Part shown: one piece after another, positions 6,608 through 10,556 of the stretch | How positions within the stretch are numbered: position 1 is the first letter of the stretch | Layout: each line of letters starts with the position of its first letter | Source: Desulfovibrio sp. | Lineage (GTDB): Bacteria; Desulfobacterota; Desulfovibrionia; Desulfovibrionales; Desulfovibrionaceae | Direction of reading: 5' to 3' | DNA length: 10,556 bases | Assembly (NCBI RefSeq): GCF_019424165.1 | Contig: NZ_JAHZAA010000045.1 | Span: 6,783 to 17,338, forward strand | Position numbers and translations under genes: made by a program | Notes under the pieces: generated by a model | Told to the model about the DNA's origin: nothing | What the model saw: the letters and a program-made list of their open reading frames with translations, nothing else | The model's database searches: none

Positions 6608-7402
6608 TCATGACAGGGCAACAGCGCGAAAAGGCGATGCCGAAGGCACGAAGTGAACGGCAACGCCATGAAGCTGTTGCTGGAGCAAATGGCACATGCG
6701 GCGCATCATTTCCTCTTCAAGGCTGTGGTGGCCCACATCCAGCAGGGGAATTTCCGCTTCAAGCGCAGTATGGTATTTTACGTCTCCGGTAATGAACAGT
6801 TGCGCTCCGGCATTACGGGCCGCGGACAGCAATGATGAACCGGAACCGGTGCAATAGGCCAGCCGGTGGATTTTTCCGGGAGGCGGCCCGCTGAGGGTCG
6901 CTGTGGAAAGATCAAGCACGCTTTCAAGGGCGTGGATAATATCGCTGATAGCCAGAGCCCGCGGCAGGTCGCCTACGAGGCCGTAGCCGAGAGCAGTTTT
7001 TTTATCCGATGGCTGTGGGCTGACCGGCTCAAGCACTGTTGTGTTCGCAAGGTTAAGGTCTGCAGCCAGCCAGCCTGCGGGGCCTTGTGGGTTCACATCC
7101 AGTGAGGTGTGGGCGGCGTAGAGGGGGGTATCTGCGCGTATGAGCAGCCGCAAAACTTCATGGTATGTGTCAAGTTGCGACGGCAGAGCAGGCTTGAGAG
7201 AAAGCGGATGGTGGCTCAGAATAAACTGTGCGCCAAGGTCAAGAGCCTGCCTGACAGATTCGGGCGTGGGATCAAGGCAGACGGCAACAATGCTGATGTT
7301 CTGGCGCAGGGCTGCCACCTGAAGGCCGGAAATGTCCCACGAAGCCGCAGCCTTGAGCGGAGCAATTTCTTCTATGGACTTAATTAATTCAGCTAGTTGC
7401 AT
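6608..7402 (-). CDS. Nif3-like dinuclear metal center protein
   Basis: A 264-residue protein of the NIF3/YbgI family (also annotated as GTP cyclohydrolase I type 2-like). Metal-site residues are all present: His64 and His65 in LSHHPLSLK, Asp102 in AHTSLDVN, and His225/His226 with Glu229/Glu230 in DVGHHSLEEEMM. The Gly-Ser-rich turn CTGSGSSLL (184-192) and FITGDVKYH (203-211) are also typical. Family knowledge: toroidal hexamers with a two-metal site; a YbgI-type role in metal chaperoning or hydrolysis is suspected but not settled. It lacks the ~100-residue PII-like insert seen in longer members. ATG 7402 follows GAGGA with a 6-nt spacer. It is the first protein gene of the long minus-strand block, directly after a Rho-independent terminator hairpin, so expression needs either readthrough or a promoter I cannot see. 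Confidence 0.9.
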   Translation of the reverse strand: MQLAELIKSIEEIAPLKAAASWDISGLQVAALRQNISIVAVCLDPTPESVRQALDLGAQFILSHHPLSLKPALPSQLDTYHEVLRLLIRADTPLYAAHTSLDVNPQGPAGWLAADLNLANTTVLEPVSPQPSDKKTALGYGLVGDLPRALAISDIIHALESVLDLSTATLSGPPPGKIHRLAYCTGSGSSLLSAARNAGAQLFITGDVKYHTALEAEIPLLDVGHHSLEEEMMRRMCHLLQQQLHGVAVHFVPSASPFRAVALS

Positions 7403-7418
7403 GAATGTTCCTCACCAT

Positions 7419-7456
7419 AAAAAAAGGCACTTTCTTGCTCTGCAGAGAAAGCGCCT
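7419..7456 (-). terminator. Rho-independent terminator just ahead of the Nif3-like gene
   Basis: On the minus strand AGGCGCTTTCT (7456-7446) pairs with AGAAAGTGCCT (7435-7425) in an 11-bp stem with one G-U and a 10-nt loop, followed by a run of seven T (7425-7419). This is a textbook terminator. It sits only about 16 nt before the nif3 start codon, so it ends a transcript coming from upstream or acts as an attenuator for the nif3 unit. Confidence 0.85.
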
Positions 7457-7574
7457 AAAAACACCGGCGTGAAAAGAAATTTGATCGATACCGACAAGAT
7501 GTTTTTGTACCTACTCTATTGGCGCGCTGTATTGACTTTGCGCGAAAACACGCTGCGCCTCAGGTTATGAATCT
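7419..7574 (-). ncRNA. Candidate small RNA or attenuating leader upstream of the Nif3-like gene
   Basis: Between a promoter-like site (7607-7577) and the terminator at 7456-7419 lie about 150 nt with no convincing ORF. The sequence can fold: GCGTG-TTTT-CGCGC forms a hairpin (about 7555-7541) that is enclosed by GGCGC (7559-7555) and GCGCC (7525-7521), and CAC-GCCG-GTG lies near 7471-7462. This could be an independent small RNA, or the leader of the nif3 operon with the terminator as attenuator. I do not recognise a known riboswitch or the 6S RNA consensus in it. The start position is estimated from the promoter and is uncertain. Confidence 0.4.
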
Positions 7575-7576
7575 GG

Positions 7577-7607
7577 ATTACATAGCTGCCGCGAAGGATA
7601 TTGTCAA
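7577..7607 (-). promoter_or_regulatory. Sigma-70-like promoter in the nif3-guaD gap
   Basis: A perfect -35 TTGACA lies at 7607-7602. Two overlapping -10 readings are possible: TATGTA at 7584-7579 (17-nt spacer, poor hexamer) or TGTAAT at 7582-7577 (19-nt spacer, 5 of 6 matches). Predicted start is about 7570-7575. It points toward the terminator at 7456-7419. Confidence 0.5.
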
Positions 7608-7756
7608 GATCTCGGCAGCAGGAGAAAAAGTTCACTATTTGTCTCAAGCATGTAGGGCAGGGCTTTGCGTCAGATAAGAAAAACGGTCGGGTGAACAGCG
7701 TAAAGTCTTTTTTGCAGCACACCGTGGAAAAAATATGCGACAGAAGGTTTCGTGCA
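7608..7756. other. Non-coding stretch downstream of guaD
   Basis: About 150 bases with no supportable gene. After the guaD stop the minus strand can form a 6-bp ACAGAA/TTCTGT hairpin that includes the stop region, followed by CGCATATTTTTT. This is at best a weak terminator. A 68-codon frame here starting at GTG 7722 has no ribosome site. Confidence 0.5.
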
Positions 7757-8224
7757 TCAATATTCTGTTTTTTCTTCGCAGGATTGCCACAACTGGAAGA
7801 CCTCGGAACTGGTTTTGCAATAAAGCCGTTCTATAGGCAGTGTGCGTTCATTCAATTTTTTTGAAATTTCGCAATATATGGCCGCATCGTCAAAACCGGC
7901 ACCAGCAGCGTCTTCTTTAGTATTGGAGAAGTATATTTTTTCAATGCGCGCCCACCATATGGCGCTAAGGCACATGGGACAAGGCTCGCAACTCGTAAAT
8001 ATGGCAGAGCCTGAAAGGTCGAACGTTTCAAGCGCACGACAGGCATTCCGGATGGCTTCCACTTCGGCATGGGCTGTAGGGTCATTATGAGGTGTGACAC
8101 TATTCATACCCTCACCTATGATTTTTCCGTCCCGCACAACCACCGCACCAAACGGTCCCCCACCGGCTGCCATGCTTTGCCTGGAGAGAGCAACGGCTCT
8201 TTCCATAAAATGCATGTTTTCCAT
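7757..8224 (-). CDS. guaD: Guanine deaminase, cytidine-deaminase-fold (Bacillus GuaD type)
   Basis: A 155-residue zinc-dependent deaminase, most likely converting guanine to xanthine and ammonia in purine salvage. The catalytic motif HAEVEAIRNAC has His52 (zinc) and Glu54 (proton shuttle); PCPMC at 81-85 supplies zinc Cys82 and Cys85. The pieces GGPFGAVVV, NDPTAHAE, TSCEPCPMC, AGFDDAAIY and a C-terminus ending EY match my memory of B. subtilis GuaD (156 residues) better than TadA or cytosine deaminase. The C-terminal tail is characteristic, since it closes over the partner active site in GuaD dimers. ATG 8224 follows AGGGAG with a 6-nt spacer. It stands alone, with gaps on both sides, and has visibly more A/T and Phe/Lys codons than the operon downstream. 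Specificity is inferred; a general nucleoside deaminase is the alternative. Confidence 0.85.
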   Translation of the reverse strand: MENMHFMERAVALSRQSMAAGGGPFGAVVVRDGKIIGEGMNSVTPHNDPTAHAEVEAIRNACRALETFDLSGSAIFTSCEPCPMCLSAIWWARIEKIYFSNTKEDAAGAGFDDAAIYCEISKKLNERTLPIERLYCKTSSEVFQLWQSCEEKTEY

Positions 8225-8348
8225 ACCGACTCCCTGATTCCTTTTCTGCTCGTGTTCTTTTTATCCGTTTGTACAGAAGACGCAACCCGCAGGAGGTTTG
8301 CTCACGCACCCTGTTGCGGCAACCGTATTTGCAGGGTAGGATTTTTCT

Positions 8349-8543
8349 ATGAAAGTAACAACTTTTTTGGGGATTGTTCGCGATCTTTTTCTACCTCAAT
8401 CGCGCAATGCGTGCCCTCACTGCGGAGGTGTTCGGTGTATCGGAGCCTGTCAGTTTAATGAAAAGCAGGTAAAAAAATCTGCGTCGTCTGCCGGGCTTGA
8501 TGCAGGGGACACAAAAAAGAATACATGCTTGAAAAAATCATAG
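8349..8543 (+). CDS. Possible small Cys-rich protein, unrecognised
   Basis: A 64-codon plus-strand frame beginning MKVTTFLGIVRDLFLPQSR, then four cysteines spaced CX2CX4CX3C (Cys22, Cys25, Cys30, Cys34) in CPHCGGVRCIGAC, then a Lys/Ser-rich hydrophilic tail. The Cys cluster could bind zinc or an Fe-S cluster. A TAGGAT/TAGGA element lies 6 nt before the ATG. It can be read as a modest ribosome site or as a -10 box with TTGCGG 17 nt upstream (8314-8319). It runs divergently from guaD. The first 40 residues look protein-like and the tail does not. There is no larger gene on the other strand here. I do not recognise a family. It could be a real orphan small protein or chance. Confidence 0.4.
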   Translation: MKVTTFLGIVRDLFLPQSRNACPHCGGVRCIGACQFNEKQVKKSASSAGLDAGDTKKNTCLKKS

Positions 8544-8680
8544 CAGTGGGGCCAACGGCCTTAAAATACGCATGAAGTTTGTCAGACAAGTGCCTTCTGC
8601 TCTGGCATAGAGTTTTATATTTCTGCACTTTCCAGACCTGCCTGTGGCTTAACATGCCCAATGTGTTCACCACGTGTGTC
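8544..8680. other. Non-coding stretch between the small ORF and the tRNA terminator
   Basis: No supportable gene in either strand. A very short GGCC-AAC-GGCC hairpin followed by TTAAAA lies just after the small plus-strand ORF and is too weak to call a terminator. A 72-codon minus-strand frame over this stretch has no ribosome site or recognisable motif. Confidence 0.5.
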
Positions 8681-8718
8681 CCAAAAAGAAAGCACCCACT
8701 GTTGAGCAGTAAGTGCTT
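8681..8718 (-). terminator. Rho-independent terminator of the tRNA-Arg gene
   Basis: On the minus strand AAGCACTTACTG (8718-8707) pairs with CAGTGGGTGCTT (8701-8690) in a 12-bp stem with two G-U pairs and a 5-nt loop, followed by TCTTTTT. It begins 7 nt after the tRNA 3' end, so the tRNA is a single-gene transcript. Confidence 0.85.
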
Positions 8719-8725
8719 GAAATAA

Positions 8726-8802
8726 TGGTGCGCCCGACAAGAATCGAACTTGTGGCCTACAGCTTAGGAGGCTGTCGCTCTATCCAACTGAGCTACGGGC
8801 GC
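8726..8802 (-). tRNA. tRNA-Arg, anticodon CCU
   Basis: A 77-nt tRNA with the CCA encoded. The acceptor stem is GCGCCCG (8802-8796) pairing perfectly with CGGGCGC (8736-8730), discriminator A, then CCA. The D arm contains AGCTCAGTTGGATAGAGC. The anticodon stem ACAGC/GCTGT holds the loop CTCCTAA, giving anticodon CCU, which reads AGG. The T arm contains GTTCGAATC. Every helix is intact. Confidence 0.97.
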
Positions 8803-8813
8803 GCAATCGTGTT

Positions 8814-8842
8814 GTTATATTTATCCTTTCGTACAGTGTCAA
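8814..8842 (-). promoter_or_regulatory. Promoter of the tRNA-Arg gene
   Basis: Consensus -35 TTGACA at 8842-8837, a 17-nt spacer, and -10 TATAAC at 8819-8814 (5 of 6). The predicted start is near 8807, about 5 nt before the mature tRNA 5' end. It is the best sigma-70 promoter in the window. Confidence 0.85.
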
Positions 8843-8910
8843 GCTGTTTGAATCCGTTGCTGCCATGGCATACGGAGGTGTTCTTAGCGTCCGGAGGGGG
8901 GAAGGTTATG

Positions 8911-8946
8911 GTAAAAATCCGCCGCCTTCTTTAGAAGACAGCGGAT
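8911..8946 (-). terminator. Rho-independent terminator of the porin gene
   Basis: On the minus strand ATCCGCTGTCTTC (8946-8934) pairs with GAAGGCGGCGGAT (8929-8917), 13 bp with two G-U and a TAAA loop, followed by TTTTACC. It is the third and last of three hairpins after the porin stop codon. Confidence 0.85.
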
Positions 8947-8952
8947 CAATAA

Positions 8953-9020
8953 GCGCGCGGGAAGGGGACGCGCGCGGTTGTGGGCCTTATATAGCCGGGG
9001 CTTGAAATCCAAGCCCCGGC
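8953..9020 (-). repeat. Two extra hairpins in the porin 3' untranslated region
   Basis: The first hairpin, 9020-9010 with 9004-8994, is a perfect 11-bp GC-rich stem with a 5-nt loop, 10 nt after the stop codon. The second, 8975-8969 with 8959-8953, is GCGCGCG/CGCGCGC with a 9-nt loop. Neither is followed by a T run (TATATAAGG and TTATTG), so they look like mRNA-protecting or attenuating structures rather than the terminator. Confidence 0.7.
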
Positions 9021-9030
9021 CTGTCAGAAA

Positions 9031-10556
9031 CTAGAAGCTATAGGCAAAGACGAGCTGCGCTTTCCAAGCGTCCTGCTTTTCAAACGAGCCGTTGCCGCTG
9101 CCGCTGTAGTAGCCGTCCTTCTTCCAGGTATCCTTGTCAATCATATTGACAACATAGCCCAGTTCCAGGTTGGCTTCCAGGTTTTCGTAGATCTGCCACT
9201 GGTTGATCAGGTTGAATTCCAGCAGGCCATCGTTGGTGGTCAGGTAAGGACCATCCACGCCGAAGCCGCTGTTCCACGAAGAGGCGGATTCCATATACTT
9301 GACCATGGAGGGAGCGTTGGTGCCGCCCCAGTAGGCCACGCGCAGGGTGTGCTTGAGGTCTTCCATGAAGCTCATGTCTTTCAACTGGCCACCGATACCC
9401 CAGGTACCGGCGTAGGTCATATTCCAGTCGCAGATGTCGCCGGGACCGGCACCCCAGGCAAGGTTGCCGTCACCCACAAAAGAGGTGAAGTTGCCCGCGC
9501 CTGCAATGGAGGGCATGCGCTTGGAGCCGTTCTTGATATCGCCATCATCGCCGGAGCCGTACCAACCAAAGATGCCGGGGGTACCCCAGTCCATCTTGTA
9601 TTCCACAAGAGCCTTGGCAACAAAACCCTGGCGTTCGGTGCTGCCGCGAACCACATCACTATCGTTGCCGCGCTTCACCACATCATAGCGGCCCATGCTT
9701 TCCACATAGCCGTAGTTGAAGTCGAATTCGATATTGAGCGGGTCGAACATGGTAATGCCGATGGGCAGACCGACCCAGAACATGTTGCCGTACTGCTTGC
9801 TCGTTGCGCGGGAATCAAGCGGAGTAGCGCCAGCGAAATTGAATCCTTCCGTCAGGCCGGGCAGGCTCTGCCCAAGGATACCATCACTGGTTTCCCAAGG
9901 TTCGTTATCGTTGATTGCAGTCAGGCCGCGCAGGGCGTTACGGCCCAGCATGCCGTACATGGCCCAGGGCGTTACTTCCACGCCATCAAAGGTCACAGGC
10001 ACGGTTATGGCGAAAAGGTCAATGTTATCCAGATAGTTGTTTTTCGCCTTGTCATCGCCGTTGCCGTATTTTCCGGCATCAAAGTTGTCATTGACCGGGC
10101 GCGCCCAGAAAGCGGTCAGGCCGACATTTTCATTAAATTTGTAGTTGCCGACAATAGCCGCGACGTCACCGTCGAGTACGGCAGAGCCGCCAGCCATGTC
10201 AGGCAGGGCCAAGCCCTGGATACCCATGCGGATGCGCGCATCAGTCTGGGGGATGATCCAGTCAAGGTAGGCATTTTTCAGTTTGATAACGTTGTTGCCG
10301 TCCGCACCAAGAGCGCCGCCATCATCGGCTTTGCCCCAGTTCTGGGTGCCGATTTCAAAGAAAACGGTACCGGACAGGTTTTCGGAAGCAACGGCATCCA
10401 ATTGCAGACGCAGACGCTGCGCAGCGCCGAATATATCGTTGTCGTTAACTTTTTCTTTTGCGTAGTTGCCACCAGGGGTACGTTCGTGGGACGCCAAGGG
10501 CGCATCTGCCACGCCGAAGCCCATGAGCCATTCGCCCTGTGCCTTAAATTCAATGG
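9031..10556 (-). CDS. Outer-membrane homotrimeric porin, Desulfovibrio type (signal peptide outside window)
   Basis: 507 residues are visible and the frame is still open at the window edge. The first visible residues, IEFKAQGEWLMGFGVAD, are what follows the signal-peptide cleavage site in this family, so only the signal peptide and start codon should be missing. The ATG at 10524 lies inside the mature sequence and is not the start. The body shows alternating amphipathic strands and Gly/Asn/Asp-rich loops, for example LRLQLDAVASENLSGTVFFEIG, KLKNAYLDWIIP and VGLTAFWARPVNDNFDAG, typical of a general-diffusion porin barrel. It ends AQLVFAYSF, with the terminal Phe used as the BAM assembly signal. 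Such porins are abundant and let small solutes across the outer membrane; specificity cannot be read. The strong 3' end structures fit a highly expressed, stable mRNA. Confidence 0.9.
   Translation of the reverse strand, partial: IEFKAQGEWLMGFGVADAPLASHERTPGGNYAKEKVNDNDIFGAAQRLRLQLDAVASENLSGTVFFEIGTQNWGKADDGGALGADGNNVIKLKNAYLDWIIPQTDARIRMGIQGLALPDMAGGSAVLDGDVAAIVGNYKFNENVGLTAFWARPVNDNFDAGKYGNGDDKAKNNYLDNIDLFAITVPVTFDGVEVTPWAMYGMLGRNALRGLTAINDNEPWETSDGILGQSLPGLTEGFNFAGATPLDSRATSKQYGNMFWVGLPIGITMFDPLNIEFDFNYGYVESMGRYDVVKRGNDSDVVRGSTERQGFVAKALVEYKMDWGTPGIFGWYGSGDDGDIKNGSKRMPSIAGAGNFTSFVGDGNLAWGAGPGDICDWNMTYAGTWGIGGQLKDMSFMEDLKHTLRVAYWGGTNAPSMVKYMESASSWNSGFGVDGPYLTTNDGLLEFNLINQWQIYENLEANLELGYVVNMIDKDTWKKDGYYSGSGNGSFEKQDAWKAQLVFAYSF

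Noticed and set aside
7516..7722. 68-codon minus-strand frame with CC, CPTC and CC pairs
   Set aside because: It starts at GTG without a ribosome site, overlaps the promoter-like element and the candidate small RNA, and its later half is not protein-like.
8455..8673. 72-codon minus-strand ORF downstream of the tRNA terminator
   Set aside because: It lies after a strong terminator, has no ribosome site and no motif, and overlaps the more plausible plus-strand small ORF.
8726..8802. tRNA-Arg as an attachment site for an integrated element
   Set aside because: I saw no second copy of the tRNA 3' end, no integrase and no phage genes in the window.
8713..8934. 73-codon plus-strand ORF containing MVRPTRIELVAYSLGGCRSIQLSYGR
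   Set aside because: It is the antisense translation of the tRNA-Arg gene and its promoter, a well-known false gene type in automated annotation.
1..10556. CRISPR array, insertion sequence, toxin-antitoxin or defence cassette
   Set aside because: No regularly spaced repeats, transposase motifs, terminal inverted repeats or paired small genes were seen on reading both strands.

Overview
The window reads as a chromosomal segment of a sulfate-reducing deltaproteobacterium, most likely Desulfovibrio or a close relative. The reasons are a porin of the Desulfovibrio homotrimeric type with mature start IEFKAQGEW, a fused IspD-IspF protein, and the order Nif3-like, C4 zinc-ribbon protein, RNase P RNA, ispDF, acyl-CoA ligase. 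This assignment is inference from protein look and gene order, not from a search. Every confidently called gene lies on the minus strand; one small plus-strand ORF is possible.

Read in the direction of transcription, from high to low coordinates, the window opens with a porin gene lacking only its signal-peptide end (9031-10556). Its 3' side carries three consecutive hairpins, the last a clear Rho-independent terminator. A monocistronic tRNA-Arg(CCU) follows (8726-8802), with a near-consensus promoter and its own terminator. Next comes a looser, visibly AT-richer stretch (about 7400-8700). It holds a possible 64-residue Cys-rich plus-strand ORF, a Bacillus-type guanine deaminase (guaD), and an intergenic region with a promoter-like site and a strong terminator that together could define a roughly 150-nt small RNA or a leader.

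From 7402 down to the window edge lies a compact unidirectional block: a Nif3-like dinuclear-metal protein, a coiled-coil zinc-ribbon protein, RNase P RNA (rnpB), ispDF, a long-chain acyl-CoA ligase, dtd (D-aminoacyl-tRNA deacylase), a STAS-domain protein, a FapA/DUF342 protein, and the N-terminus of an unrecognised protein. Spacing is tight: a TGATG junction between the ligase and dtd, an ATGA junction between fapA and the last gene, and only 23 nt between the RNase P RNA and the ispDF start codon. I see no terminator inside the block, so rnpB is probably cut out of, or co-transcribed with, protein-coding mRNA.

Most of the content is housekeeping: isoprenoid precursor synthesis, fatty-acid activation, tRNA proofreading and tRNA maturation. 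The last three genes (STAS, FapA-like, possible glycosyltransferase) suggest a regulatory or cell-surface function appended to it. I found no CRISPR array, insertion sequence or convincing novel defence system. The best leads are the RNA-level features: the candidate small RNA/attenuator upstream of nif3, rnpB embedded in an mRNA, and the multi-hairpin 3' end of the porin gene.
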